A stretch of 64,000 nt of DNA from an uncultured Archangium sp. (GTDB taxonomy: Bacteria > Myxococcota > Myxococcia > Myxococcales > Myxococcaceae), in contig CAIVGN010000127.1 in assembly GCA_903905455.1 (NCBI GenBank), forward strand, positions 83,508-147,507, given 5' to 3'. A model generated the notes under the pieces. It searched no databases. It saw nothing but the letters and a program-made list of their open reading frames with translations, and was not told where the DNA came from. Within the stretch, counting starts at the first letter, position 1, and each line of letters starts with the position of its first letter. Position numbers and translations under genes: made by a program. Below, piece after piece: positions 24,581-33,561 of the stretch.

Positions 24581-25663
24581 ATGCGAAACAGCCTGATCAG
24601 CACCTGTGTGTTCCTGTCGCTGACCGCCTGCGGGCCGGTGGCCGTGACGGACCAGCCCACGACGTCGGGCTCCCGGTGCCTCTCGCTCTCGGAGCCGGGC
24701 AGCTCGAGCCTCTCGGCGTCGTTGCCCTCGCGCGTGTCGTGGCTCTTCCGCGTGGACAGCTGCAGCGGCGAGCCGGTGATGGGCCTGTCGGCGACGCAGT
24801 TCGAGATCTTCGAAGACGGCAAGAAGGTCAGCGCCTTCGAGTCGCAGCAGCGCGTGGCGCCCAAGGGTGAGCGCTACCGGCTGTACTCGGTGATGCTGCT
24901 CGACCTGTCGGGCTCGATGCTGCGCTCGGGGGACTTCGCGCAGCTGCAGGCCGCGGCGCACCAGTACCTCGAGACGGCGCTCCAGGCGGGCGGCGACGGG
25001 CACCGGGTGGCGCTGATGACCTTCGACGGGCGCGAGCAGCCTCAGGTGCTGGTGCCCTTCAGCTCGAACCTCGCCACGCTGCGGGCGGGACTGGACTCGT
25101 TGTCCACCGCCGAGTGCAGCACCTCGTCGGACTGCGCGGGCTTCACCGATCGCCGCACCTGCGCGGGCTGGCGCTGCGTGGACGACTCGACGAACTTGAA
25201 CGGCGCGGTGGTCAAGACCCTGGGCGCGCTGGAGGCCGAGCTGGCCCAGAGCGAGGTGCCGTGGCGTGACGGGGCGGTGGTGATCTTCACCGACGGCACC
25301 GACCAGGCCTCGCGCGTCTCGTCGAGCAGCGCGCTGGACGCGGTGCAGAAGTCGAAGCAGCACGTCTTCTCCATCGGCCTGGGCGGCGAGGTCGACGTGG
25401 CCACGCTGCAGGGCTTCGGCAAGGACGGGTACTGGCCGGTGACCAAGGCCGACCAGCTCGCGCCGGCCTTCACCGAGATCGCCGCGCGCGTCGCCGGCCT
25501 CGCCAACCGCTTCTACACGCTCGAGTACTGCAGCCCGAAGCGCAGCGGCACGCATGCCTTGAAGATCGTGGCCACCGTGGAGACCGAGCGCGAGGGGCGG
25601 CTGACCGGCACCCTCACCGGCCAGTTCGACGCCACGGGCTTCGCCAGCGGCTGCCAGCTCTGA
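24581..25663 (+). CDS. von Willebrand factor A domain lipoprotein
   Basis: The protein (360 residues) has a lipobox SLTAC with Cys17 and a vWA domain from about 100 to 320. The MIDAS motif is DLSGS at 108-112, with a conserved Thr-region and FTDGTD near 235. The metal site is therefore intact, and the domain is expected to bind a divalent cation and a protein partner at the cell surface. A disulfide-bearing insert (ECSTSSDCAG and CAGWRC, near 170-195) and a further Cys pair at the C-terminus are unusual additions. It is followed 31 bases later by a gene for a large membrane protein on the same strand; the two may be cotranscribed. Confidence 0.87.
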   Translation: MRNSLISTCVFLSLTACGPVAVTDQPTTSGSRCLSLSEPGSSSLSASLPSRVSWLFRVDSCSGEPVMGLSATQFEIFEDGKKVSAFESQQRVAPKGERYRLYSVMLLDLSGSMLRSGDFAQLQAAAHQYLETALQAGGDGHRVALMTFDGREQPQVLVPFSSNLATLRAGLDSLSTAECSTSSDCAGFTDRRTCAGWRCVDDSTNLNGAVVKTLGALEAELAQSEVPWRDGAVVIFTDGTDQASRVSSSSALDAVQKSKQHVFSIGLGGEVDVATLQGFGKDGYWPVTKADQLAPAFTEIAARVAGLANRFYTLEYCSPKRSGTHALKIVATVETEREGRLTGTLTGQFDATGFASGCQL

Positions 25664-25694
25664 TCGGTCCAGACGTGCCATCATCCCGCGGCTG

Positions 25695-27293
25695 ATGCCC
25701 GGGATCCCCTTGAGCGAGGTCGTCGAAGCGGCTGCCCGGCGCGGGCTGCGGCTGCCGCTCTTCCTGAGGGTGACGCTGGTGCAGGGCCTCGCGGCGCAGC
25801 TGGCCCTCGCCCACGGGCGGGGTGACGGCCGCGGCGCGGTGAGCCTCGAGACCGTGGAGCTGGGCTTCGACGGCGTGGCCCGCCCCCTTGCCTGGGGTCT
25901 CCCCGGCGACGACGTGCGCGCGGCGGCGACGCTGCTCGCGGGGCTGCCCGGGGAAGCGCCCGACGACGAGCTGGCCCGGGTGATCTCCGAGGCCGCCGAC
26001 TTCCCCGCGCCCCTCGTCCTCGAGCAGCGCCTCGGTCACTGGCTGGTGAAGCAACGCCAACTGCTGCCCGGGCACGACCTCCCCGCCGAGTTCATGGCCT
26101 GGCTCTTCCCCGAGCGCGCGCCGGAAAAGGCCAGCGAGGTGGTGACCGCGTGGCTCGACGGCGAGTGCCGCGCCTCCCCGCTGCTCCCGCCGCCGACCCC
26201 GCGGGTCGCGCGGCGCCCGGTCACCGCGAGGCTGGTGCTCTCGTTGGTCGGCGCCGTGCTCGGCACCGGCGTGATGCTGAACTGGGCGGTGCATGGCCTG
26301 CCGGAGCGGCCCCCGCCCCCGTCGGCGCGCGTGGTGACCCCGCCCCCACCGCCGCCGGTGCCCGCCCTCGCGCGGACGCCGGAGGTGCAGGTCGCCCCGT
26401 CCGAACCTGAGCCCGCCCTGCCCCGCTGGGTACACGGCGCGCCCGCCCAGGCCGAACTCTCGAGCCGGACGCATGGCGTCGACCTCGCGCGCGCCGGCTT
26501 CGCGGTCCAGGGCCCGGGGCCGCGCTGGGCCCTGCAGACCCGCACCAGCAACCCCAGGACGCCGCCCCCACCCTACGCGGCGCTCTTCGCGGCGACCTTC
26601 GACCCCGGCGGCGGCCTGCGCGAGGTGACGCAGGTCAACAGCAAGACCTGGGCGAACTTCACCGCGCCTTCCGTCCGCGTGTTCGCCATGCAACCCGACG
26701 TGGCGCCCGATGAAGGCTCCTTCGGTCTCGCCGTGGCGAAGGTCAGCGGCCAGGCCCACCTCGAGACCTTCGCCTCGACCCGGGCCGACGTGCTCACCGA
26801 GGCGATGACGCAGCAGGAGACGCGGCGGCTGGTGGTCGACGGGCTGGTGGCCACGAACTCCTACGTGGTGGTGCAGCGCAGGGTCGGCTCGAACGCGCGC
26901 GTCATCGCCACCGCCACCGTCTCGTCGCGCACGGCGCGCTCGATGCGCGCCCTGGGCTTCCAGCGCAAGGACACGCCGCTCGACCAGGTCCTGCTCGAGC
27001 CCGGCGTGCCGGTGGAGGTCAAGGGCGTGACCCGCGTGTCCTTCGTGGTGCTGACCACCAGCGGCGCCCCCGAGCAGCGCGCGTGGGTCGAGGTCTTCGA
27101 GCGCGGCCGCACGGCGGGGACCGGCAAGGTCAACGAGCGCGGCGACGTACGAAGCCTCGAGCAGGAAGGGACGACGCTGTTGCTGCAGCGCAACGCGGGC
27201 GCGTCGTTCTTCTTCGAGCGCTGCCTGCGCCTGGAGCCGGGCAACCCGGAGTGCCTGGAGAAGTTGAGGAGGGCCTACGAGCTGCGGCCGTAA
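25695..27293 (+). CDS. Single-pass membrane protein with a degenerate kinase-like N-terminal domain
   Basis: A 532-residue protein. Residues 1-150 resemble the C-lobe of myxobacterial Ser/Thr kinases: AVSLETVELGFDGVARPLAWG is in the place of the catalytic loop and DFG, followed by DDVRAAATLLAGLPG where DVYALGVLLYELL would be. Every catalytic residue is missing, so it cannot phosphorylate. A Pro-rich juxtamembrane part, one transmembrane helix (about 179-198) and another Pro-rich linker lead to a long C-terminal extracytoplasmic domain. The very end, CLRLEPGNPECLEKLRRAY, is TPR-like. The pseudokinase reading is inference from pattern. It probably acts in a signalling or scaffold complex with the kinase genes nearby. 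Confidence 0.6.
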   Translation: MPGIPLSEVVEAAARRGLRLPLFLRVTLVQGLAAQLALAHGRGDGRGAVSLETVELGFDGVARPLAWGLPGDDVRAAATLLAGLPGEAPDDELARVISEAADFPAPLVLEQRLGHWLVKQRQLLPGHDLPAEFMAWLFPERAPEKASEVVTAWLDGECRASPLLPPPTPRVARRPVTARLVLSLVGAVLGTGVMLNWAVHGLPERPPPPSARVVTPPPPPPVPALARTPEVQVAPSEPEPALPRWVHGAPAQAELSSRTHGVDLARAGFAVQGPGPRWALQTRTSNPRTPPPPYAALFAATFDPGGGLREVTQVNSKTWANFTAPSVRVFAMQPDVAPDEGSFGLAVAKVSGQAHLETFASTRADVLTEAMTQQETRRLVVDGLVATNSYVVVQRRVGSNARVIATATVSSRTARSMRALGFQRKDTPLDQVLLEPGVPVEVKGVTRVSFVVLTTSGAPEQRAWVEVFERGRTAGTGKVNERGDVRSLEQEGTTLLLQRNAGASFFFERCLRLEPGNPECLEKLRRAYELRP

Positions 27294-27341
27294 CGTGAGT
27301 ATCGTCGGCGCTTGCGCCCGATGACGTGTGAGAGACACCCG

Positions 27342-28985
27342 ATGCGACGCGGCCTGGCTGTGGTCCTCTCCCTGTTCTTCGTGTGCTGTGCGCCGTCGCC
27401 GGGTGCCGACCCGGTGGCCGCCGACGTGGTGCGGCAGGCGGCGAGCACCACCGGCGTGATCAGCGCCCCCACGCTGGTGGGGGGCCAGGCGAGCACGAAG
27501 CTGGGCACGGCGGTCGCGGCCTGCCGCAAGGGTGGCTTCGTCGCGGGCGGCCCCGGTGGCAACCTCGGGGTGCTGTGGCTCCCCGATGGCGGCGGGGGAC
27601 CGTTCGTCCCCACGGGCCTGGGCCTCGCGCAGGTCGGCACCTCGGTCGCGTGCGTCGCCGACCTGAACCCGGTGGGGATGGTCGCTGGCGCGGGTGGCGT
27701 GTGGCGGATGCAGGCCGTCACGGCTGACGTGCTGGGCAGCATCGATGGGCTCGCGGCCTCGAGCAATGGCTCGCTGCCGCTGATCGTCGCCAAGGGCAGC
27801 AGCACGCAGCTCTACTTCCCCTCGATGACGGGCACCTTCACGCTGCCTTCCAGCTACGCCACCTTCGGCAAGTCAGCGGCATGGGCCACCAGCGGCGACC
27901 CTCGCTTCGTGCTCGGGGACCCCGCGCTGCGCCAGGTGAACCGGTACACGTGGCTCCAGAGCTCGACGATGCTCGCCCCGGCCGGCGCGACCATCGTCGA
28001 CCCGTCGACCGACCCCCTGAGCGACTTCGGCAGGGTCGTGGCCATGGGCGACATTCACCCCACGGACGGCGAGGAGATCATCGTCTCGGCCCCGGCCATC
28101 GGGAAGGTCTACGTCTTCACCGCGCTGGGCGTGCCCATCTACCGCCTCGACATGGGCGTGACCCCCGGAAACAGCAGCACGAAGTTCGGCGCGGCGCTGG
28201 CCGTCGAACCCGGCGACGCGGGCGCGGGCCTGCGCGCGCTGTGGGTCGGCCAACCCACCAACGACCGCATCTATCGCTTCGTCGGAGACGCGGGCAATTA
28301 CTTCGAAGCACAGGCAGACGTCGGCCTGCCGCTGAACGCGGGCTTCGGCGCGAGCCTCGCGGTGGAACCGAGCGGCGCGCTGATCATCGGCGCTCCCGAG
28401 TACGGCGACCCGACCGGAACCAACGCGGTCCAGCAGGGCGCGGTGTACCGCCAGTCGTTGCCCCACTTCGGCAGCGGGGTGCTCAACGGCGTGCCCCAGG
28501 CATGCACGGTCGGCGCCGAGTGCCAGAGCAACTGCCAGGTCGGCTCCTGCTACGGCGGCGTGATGTGCATCAACCTCACCCCGGTGGTGTGCCCTGCGGG
28601 GTTCGTCTGCCAGGTCGGAGCGGGCTGCCAAGCCCTCGTCAGTGACGACGCCGGAGTCCCGGTCGATGCAGGCGTCACCGTCGATGCAGGCGTCACCGTC
28701 GATGCGGGCAACGCCGTCGATGCGGGCACCGCCGTCGATGCGGGCGCCGCCGTCGATGCGGGCACCTCCGTCGATGCGGGCGCCACCGTCGATGCGGGCA
28801 CCACCGTCGATGCCGGCTCCATGGTCGATGCCGGCGCCTCCGTCGACGCCGGCCCGTCGAGCGACGCAGGAACGGACACCGTGCAGTTCGCCACCTGCGG
28901 TTGCCAGGGGACCCTCGCCGGCCCCCTCGTGCTGCTCGCGCTCACCCTCGCCCGCCGGCGCCGATCCTCAGCGCTCCAGGAGTGA
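27342..28985 (+). CDS. FG-GAP-repeat lipoprotein with VDAG tandem repeats and a MYXO-CTERM-like tail
   Basis: ATG 27342 gives a signal with lipobox FVCC. Residues about 40-380 hold FG-GAP/integrin-alpha-like beta-propeller repeats (for example IIVSAPAIGKVYVF, WVGQPTNDRIYRFVG, IIGAPEYGDPTG). A Cys-rich module (CTVGAECQSNCQVGSC) comes next, then 12 tandem VDAGxx hexapeptides, then a C-terminal CGCQGTL, a hydrophobic stretch and RRRR, as in MYXO-CTERM surface-sorting signals. Carrying both a lipid anchor and a MYXO-CTERM-like tail is unusual. It overlaps the convergent kinase gene by 18 bases. A surface adhesive or structural role is inferred. Confidence 0.78.
   Translation: MRRGLAVVLSLFFVCCAPSPGADPVAADVVRQAASTTGVISAPTLVGGQASTKLGTAVAACRKGGFVAGGPGGNLGVLWLPDGGGGPFVPTGLGLAQVGTSVACVADLNPVGMVAGAGGVWRMQAVTADVLGSIDGLAASSNGSLPLIVAKGSSTQLYFPSMTGTFTLPSSYATFGKSAAWATSGDPRFVLGDPALRQVNRYTWLQSSTMLAPAGATIVDPSTDPLSDFGRVVAMGDIHPTDGEEIIVSAPAIGKVYVFTALGVPIYRLDMGVTPGNSSTKFGAALAVEPGDAGAGLRALWVGQPTNDRIYRFVGDAGNYFEAQADVGLPLNAGFGASLAVEPSGALIIGAPEYGDPTGTNAVQQGAVYRQSLPHFGSGVLNGVPQACTVGAECQSNCQVGSCYGGVMCINLTPVVCPAGFVCQVGAGCQALVSDDAGVPVDAGVTVDAGVTVDAGNAVDAGTAVDAGAAVDAGTSVDAGATVDAGTTVDAGSMVDAGASVDAGPSSDAGTDTVQFATCGCQGTLAGPLVLLALTLARRRRSSALQE
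28662..28871 (+). repeat. 18-base tandem repeats encoding VDAG hexapeptides
   Basis: About twelve 18-base units based on GTCGATGCGGGC plus six variable bases. Conservation of GTCGAT at the DNA level, beyond the protein requirement, suggests recent unit duplication. Copy number could vary by strand slippage without a frameshift. Confidence 0.85.
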
Positions 28986-31181
28986 GTACGTGAAGTTGTA
29001 CGAGATGAGCCTCGCGGGGCCGACGTTGCGCGGCGCCCGCACCGACTTCATCGCCTTCTCGACACAGTCCCGCAGGGCCCCCTTGATGGCGGCGTCCTTC
29101 ACCGTGACGCCGGAGAGCTCGCCACTCGGATCCATGGTGAAGCGCAGCAGGATCGCGCCCTGCTTCTCGGGGAGCGACGTGGGGTAGCTGTCCACGCAGG
29201 CCTTGAAGCGCGGCAGCGTGCGCTTGAGCGTCGCCTGCAGCTCGGTCAGCGCGCGGGCCAACGGCACCGGCTTGACGGGCAGCTTCAGCTTCACCGACGC
29301 GTCGGGCGTCGCCTCTTCCGCGGCGGCGACGAGCCCGGCGTCTTCCGCGTCGGGCACCGCGGCGTCAGGGGGCTCGGCGACGGCGAGCGCGGGGCCCGCG
29401 TCGACCACCACCCGCACCTCGGGCACGTGCACCACCACGGGCACCGGCAGTGGCGGGGGCGGCCTCGAGAGGAAGATCCCCCCGGCGGTCGCGGCGAGCG
29501 CCACGGAGACCACGGCCGCGATGAGCCCCCGGCGGGACCGCGGCGCGGACGCGAGCGCATCAGCCGGCTGCACCCGGGGCGAGTCGAGCTCCGTGAGCAA
29601 CGCGTCCATCGACTGCGGCCGCTTCGCCGGGTCCTTCTCGAGGCAGCGCATCACCAGGGCCGCGAGCGCGGGGGGAATGGGCTCGCCCTTCAGCGTCACC
29701 GCGGGCAGCGGCGCGGGCGGCTGGGTGAGCAGCAGGGCGATCAACTTGCCGAAGGAATCGGCGTCGATGGGCAGGTGCCCCGACAGCAACTGGTAGAGCA
29801 GCACGCCCACCGCGTACACGTCGGCGCGCGCGTCGACGGAGCCCCCCGAGGCCTGCTCGGGCGACATGCTGGTGGGGGTCCCGATGATCGCCCCGTCCAT
29901 CGTCGCCACGGTGGGCGCGTCGGGCGTCAGCTGCGTCAGCTTCGCCACGCCGAAGTCGAGCACCTTGACGTACTCGGTGTCCCCGCGCCGCTCGATGAGG
30001 AAGACGTTGTCGGTCTTCACGTCGCGGTGCACCACGCCCAGGCGGTGCGCCGCCGAGAGCGCCGAGGCGAGCTGGCGGATGATGTGCAGCGTCCGCTCGA
30101 TGGGCAGCGGGGCCCTGGCGATGCGCGCCGAGAGCGTCTCGCCCTGCAGCAGCTCCATCACGAAGTAGACCGCCGACGGCTTGCCATCGGCGCCGAGCTC
30201 CTGGCCGAAGTCGGAGATCTCCACGATGTGCTCGTGGTTGATCTGGTTGACCGAGCGCGCCTCCTGGAAGAAGCGCTGGATCAGGTCTTCGCGCTGGTAC
30301 TGCTCGGGCCGGAGCACCTTGATGGCCGCCTGGCGCCCCAGCAGGGTGTGCCGGCCGAGGAACACCTGGCCCATCGCGCCCTCGCCCAGCAGCGTCTCCA
30401 GGGACCACGGACCCAGCGTGCGCAGCGCGATGCTCGAGCGCCGCGCCGACGACGCCGGCACCACGTGGCCGCCCGAGACGCGCGTGCGGTTCGCATCACC
30501 CAGCGCCTCGAGGAACTCGTCGACGCTGCGGAAGCGGTCCGAGAGGTCCAGCCCCAGGCACTTCGAGAGCACCGCGCCGAGGTGAATCGCCGCTTCGGGG
30601 AGCTGCCCGATGCGCCCGTGCGGCACCTGCCCGGTCAGCAGCTCGTGGAGGAACGAGCCCAGCGCGGTGATGTCGGCCGCCACCGACGCCTTCTTGCCGC
30701 CGCTGAACGAGGGCAACAGGCCAAGGCCAAAACCGCCCAGCCGCACCTCGACCGCGGCGGGCCGGGCCAGCAGCGTCACCCACTCCGGGGAGAGGTCGCC
30801 GTGGAGCACCCCGCTGCGGTGCGCGGCGGCCACCGTCTGGGCCACCGACACGGCCACGGTGACCGCCTCGTCAGGCAACAACGGGCCCTTCTCGCTGAGC
30901 ACGCGATCGAGGGTCGGCCCGCTGAAGCGCTCCCAGAGCACGGCCCAGCGGCCGGCGCCGTTGGCCTCGAGGGCCAGGGTGCGCGCGAGGCCCGGGTGTT
31001 GGAGCACCAGCGACTGGCGGACCGCGGCCGCGAAGGCCTCCGACGTCGCGTCGTCGGGAAAGAGCCCCGGGTTGGTGACCCCGACCGACACGGGCTGGCC
31101 CGAGGCGATGCCCGAGAGTTCCTCGAAGCCGGTGCGGTGACGAACGGGACTGAGCTGCTCGACGACGAGACTGGACTCCAC
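28968..31181 (-). CDS. Tandem pseudokinase / Ser-Thr kinase membrane protein with AgmX-like C-terminal domain
   Basis: GTG 31181 start, 737 residues. The N-terminal kinase-like domain (about 20-225) keeps HGDLSPE at 127-133 but has GGFG in place of DFG, no P-loop and no VAIK lysine, so it is a pseudokinase. The second domain (about 258-530) is complete: GEGAMGQVFLG at 266-276, Lys288, HRDVKTDN at 385-392, DFG at 409-411, SPE in GTPTSMSPE, ADVYAVGVLLY. A transmembrane helix spans about 552-571. The exported end is a Pro/Asp-rich linker and a TonB/AgmX-like domain (LKRTLPRFKACVDSYP ... GAILLRFTMDPSGELSGVTV). It phosphorylates Ser/Thr in the cytoplasm; the extracytoplasmic domain may sense or connect to envelope machinery. 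Confidence 0.85.
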   Translation of the reverse strand: MESSLVVEQLSPVRHRTGFEELSGIASGQPVSVGVTNPGLFPDDATSEAFAAAVRQSLVLQHPGLARTLALEANGAGRWAVLWERFSGPTLDRVLSEKGPLLPDEAVTVAVSVAQTVAAAHRSGVLHGDLSPEWVTLLARPAAVEVRLGGFGLGLLPSFSGGKKASVAADITALGSFLHELLTGQVPHGRIGQLPEAAIHLGAVLSKCLGLDLSDRFRSVDEFLEALGDANRTRVSGGHVVPASSARRSSIALRTLGPWSLETLLGEGAMGQVFLGRHTLLGRQAAIKVLRPEQYQREDLIQRFFQEARSVNQINHEHIVEISDFGQELGADGKPSAVYFVMELLQGETLSARIARAPLPIERTLHIIRQLASALSAAHRLGVVHRDVKTDNVFLIERRGDTEYVKVLDFGVAKLTQLTPDAPTVATMDGAIIGTPTSMSPEQASGGSVDARADVYAVGVLLYQLLSGHLPIDADSFGKLIALLLTQPPAPLPAVTLKGEPIPPALAALVMRCLEKDPAKRPQSMDALLTELDSPRVQPADALASAPRSRRGLIAAVVSVALAATAGGIFLSRPPPPLPVPVVVHVPEVRVVVDAGPALAVAEPPDAAVPDAEDAGLVAAAEEATPDASVKLKLPVKPVPLARALTELQATLKRTLPRFKACVDSYPTSLPEKQGAILLRFTMDPSGELSGVTVKDAAIKGALRDCVEKAMKSVRAPRNVGPARLISYNFTYSLLER

Positions 31182-31188
31182 GCGGCGC

Positions 31189-31194
31189 AGCCTA
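31189..31194 (-). promoter_or_regulatory. Candidate -10 element (TAGGCT) for the kinase gene
   Basis: On the minus strand TAGGCT lies seven bases upstream of GTG 31181, supporting this as the start. Confidence 0.45.
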
Positions 31195-31260
31195 GCCCGA
31201 GGCCGACGCAGCGGCCCAAAACTGCGTCATGCCCGCCTGCGCGTCGCGTAACGTTGACAG

Positions 31261-31737
31261 ATGGAGATGATCAAGACCCTGTCGGGGCTCAACTGGGCCA
31301 TCGTCGCGCTGAACCTGTGCGGGACGCTGGTCTTCGGACTGATGAGCGAGAACCTGAGGTTCACCCTGGTCGCCTTCGCGGCGGCGCTGGTGGTCTCGGC
31401 CCCCCACGCCTACCTGGCGGTCAGCGTCGAGAAGGGGCGGGCTCGGCTGCTCCAGACCATCGTCGCGGTGCTGTGGCTCTTCGCGTTCCCCATCGGCACG
31501 GCCGCCGGGGCCTTTGCCCTGTGGGTGTGCTGGTCGGGCGATTCGCGGCAGGTGTTCGATGACGGCGAAGCGGGCCACCCGCCGGTGATGGAGCCAAAGG
31601 CCGACGCGCGCGACGACGACACGCCCCCGCCCCGGGCCGCGCGCCTGTCCCGCAGGGAGCTCGACGTGGCCAACGCCCCCACCGAGCGCAAGCCGGTGCT
31701 CCGCGGCTCGCGCCCTCCCCCGAAGCGAAGGGGCTGA
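31261..31737 (+). CDS. Small membrane protein, three predicted helices, unknown
   Basis: The start ATG is six bases after a TAACGT -10 candidate (31249-31254). The 158-residue protein has three transmembrane helices in its first 95 residues (LNWAIVALNLCGTLVFGLM; FTLVAFAAALVVSAPHAYLA; LLQTIVAVLWLFAFPIGTAAG), then a cytosolic tail of about 65 residues rich in Asp, Pro and Arg with PPPKRRG at the end. No family was recognised. It is divergent from the kinase gene and convergent with the seven-helix membrane protein downstream, so it is probably monocistronic. Confidence 0.75.
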   Translation: MEMIKTLSGLNWAIVALNLCGTLVFGLMSENLRFTLVAFAAALVVSAPHAYLAVSVEKGRARLLQTIVAVLWLFAFPIGTAAGAFALWVCWSGDSRQVFDDGEAGHPPVMEPKADARDDDTPPPRAARLSRRELDVANAPTERKPVLRGSRPPPKRRG

Positions 31738-31751
31738 CCCCGGGCCGCGGC

Positions 31752-32468
31752 TCAGCGCATCAACCGCGCGAGGTAGAGGAAGGTGCCGCCCACCGTGAGG
31801 CTCGAGAGCACCGAGGCGAAGCGGTTGACGTTCTCCGACAGGCCGACGCGGAAGGGGTAGCCGGCGGCGTTCCCGGCGACGGGGCCCAGCGCGGTGGCGT
31901 CTTCGTCCCACCCGTAGACCTGGAGGTAGAGCATCGACCCGCGCCACAGGAAGACGCAGAAGAACACCACCCCGAAGCCCACGAAGCCCGGCCCGATGGG
32001 CGTGTCGCGCACCTGCTGGTGAATCTTGCGCAGCAGGTCGAGGTTGATCAGCACCAGGAACACCCAGCACGCGTTCTCGATGATGCGGATGTGACGGATC
32101 GCCGCCGTCGAGGGCACGGGGTTGATGAAGATGAAGAGCACCGAGGCCGCGAGCACCGCCGCGGTCAGGGCGTAGACCTCCCACTTCGCGCCGCCGGTCT
32201 CCAGGGTGCGCGAGAAGACGTAGTACTCCATGAAGCCGTGGGTGATGACCAACACCGCGATGGTGCCCACCACCGAGTGGAGCGCGATGAGCGAGGGGTG
32301 CTGCACCCACGGCGCGACGAGGTAGCCCTCGGAGATGAACACCAGGAAGAAGCCGGTGGAGATGCTCGTCCAGATGCGGGCGTTGCCCACGCTGAAGAAG
32401 AGGCTGATCAGCCCGGCGACGAGCCAGAGGCTGACCCGCACGACATCGAAGGCGTCAACGTGATCCAT
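31752..32468 (-). CDS. Seven-helix membrane protein of unknown function
   Basis: A 238-residue hydrophobic protein with about seven transmembrane helices (near 10-30, 35-52, 60-85, 100-120, 132-150, 160-188 and 215-236). Histidines and acidic residues fall in or near helices (HSVVGTIAVLVITHGFMEYY; IRIIENACWVF), which would be compatible with a haem- or ion-associated protein, but no family was identified. An AGGGA ribosome-binding site lies about five bases before ATG 32468. It is 16 bases downstream of the gene at 32485-33459 on the same strand and is probably cotranscribed with it. Confidence 0.75.
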   Translation of the reverse strand: MDHVDAFDVVRVSLWLVAGLISLFFSVGNARIWTSISTGFFLVFISEGYLVAPWVQHPSLIALHSVVGTIAVLVITHGFMEYYVFSRTLETGGAKWEVYALTAAVLAASVLFIFINPVPSTAAIRHIRIIENACWVFLVLINLDLLRKIHQQVRDTPIGPGFVGFGVVFFCVFLWRGSMLYLQVYGWDEDATALGPVAGNAAGYPFRVGLSENVNRFASVLSSLTVGGTFLYLARLMR

Positions 32469-32484
32469 GGGTTCCCTTTGGGGC

Positions 32485-33459
32485 TCAGGGGAGCGGCGAT
32501 TGCGGCGGCGCGAGCTGCCGGTCGATCTCGGCCTTCAGTTGGGTCGTCAGCTCTTTGAGCTTCGAGGGCCCGGCGACCAGCCGCGCGCCCTTCTCGAGAG
32601 CGGCCAGCGCCTCGGCGACCTGGTCGGGGTGGAGCAGGAAGCCCGGGCCTCCGCGCGCCGCCAGCTCCTTGGTCATCATCTGGCGGCCCATGGGGCCCAG
32701 GGTCTTCGCGGCGATGACGTGCAGCGCCTCGGCGAGCTCGGTGAGCTTCGACTCCTGCCGTTGGCGCTCGGCGGCCCGGGCCGTGGCGCGCAGCTCGTCG
32801 GCGCGGGCCTGGTTGGCGCGCACGGCCGCTTCCCAGACCTTCTGCACGTTGACCACCTCGAGGAAGTCGGTGGCCGGGAGCTGCTCGAGCGGGCGCGTGG
32901 ACATCACGTCCATCTTCGCCCCCGGCTGGCCGGCGATCTTCTGCGAGTCGGTGGCGCCGGTCTCGATGGCCTGCGAGCCGTCGTGGAAGAAGCCGAAGCC
33001 CACCCCGTCCCGGTAGAAGACCAGGGAGCAGCGCTGGGGCGTGTAGATGGCCACGCAGCCGTTGAGCTTGCGCGCCTTGATCTTCGCCACCAGCGCGGTG
33101 ACCTCGACGCTCTTCAGCTCCTGGGCGCGCACGTGGTACTCGCCCTGGAGCACCCCGCTGACGCGCGCCGCGAGCTCGGGCCCGAGCTGGTACACGTCGA
33201 TGGTACCGGCCTCGACGGCCACGCGCTGGCACAGCTCGGCGATGGCCTCCAGCCCGGTCAAGCGGGCCTCGCCCCGGGTGGCGAGCACCGTCGTCAGCTT
33301 GCCGCCGGTGAAGACCAGCAGGACCTCGCTGGCGCCGAAGACGAAGCGCGCGTAGCCGGTGAACTGGCGCTGCGCGAGCTGCCCGAGGAAGTGGGGCACG
33401 TCCTGGTGGGAAGCGACGAGGCCCGTCGCCACCGACAGGCCGCGGGGAAGCGGAATCAT
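32485..33459 (-). CDS. Cytosolic protein, PATAN/DUF4388-like N-terminal part, function unknown
   Basis: A 324-residue soluble protein. The first 130 residues (QRQFTGYARFVFGASEVLLVFTGGKLTTVL) recall the effector-like DUF4388/PATAN domains found in bacterial two-component proteins, where a G-x-x-x-hydrophobic strand and F-x-x-G-x-h pair recur; a second similar segment (RKLNGCVAIYTPQRCSLVFYRDG) follows near residue 130. The C-terminal 120 residues are helical (ARADELRATARAAERQRQESKL). The similarity is suggestive only. A promoter-like CTACGG lies just upstream of ATG 33459. It heads a two-gene unit with the seven-helix membrane protein. Confidence 0.6.
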   Translation of the reverse strand: MIPLPRGLSVATGLVASHQDVPHFLGQLAQRQFTGYARFVFGASEVLLVFTGGKLTTVLATRGEARLTGLEAIAELCQRVAVEAGTIDVYQLGPELAARVSGVLQGEYHVRAQELKSVEVTALVAKIKARKLNGCVAIYTPQRCSLVFYRDGVGFGFFHDGSQAIETGATDSQKIAGQPGAKMDVMSTRPLEQLPATDFLEVVNVQKVWEAAVRANQARADELRATARAAERQRQESKLTELAEALHVIAAKTLGPMGRQMMTKELAARGGPGFLLHPDQVAEALAALEKGARLVAGPSKLKELTTQLKAEIDRQLAPPQSPLP

Positions 33460-33561
33460 GAGGTGGTCCGTAGCCCGAAGTTCCGGCCCAGTCGATTCCG
33501 TGTCGAGGCCGGGGCCCGGCGGTGCGGCAAAATCTGCGCGCGCTGAAGGGCGCCGCTTCCT

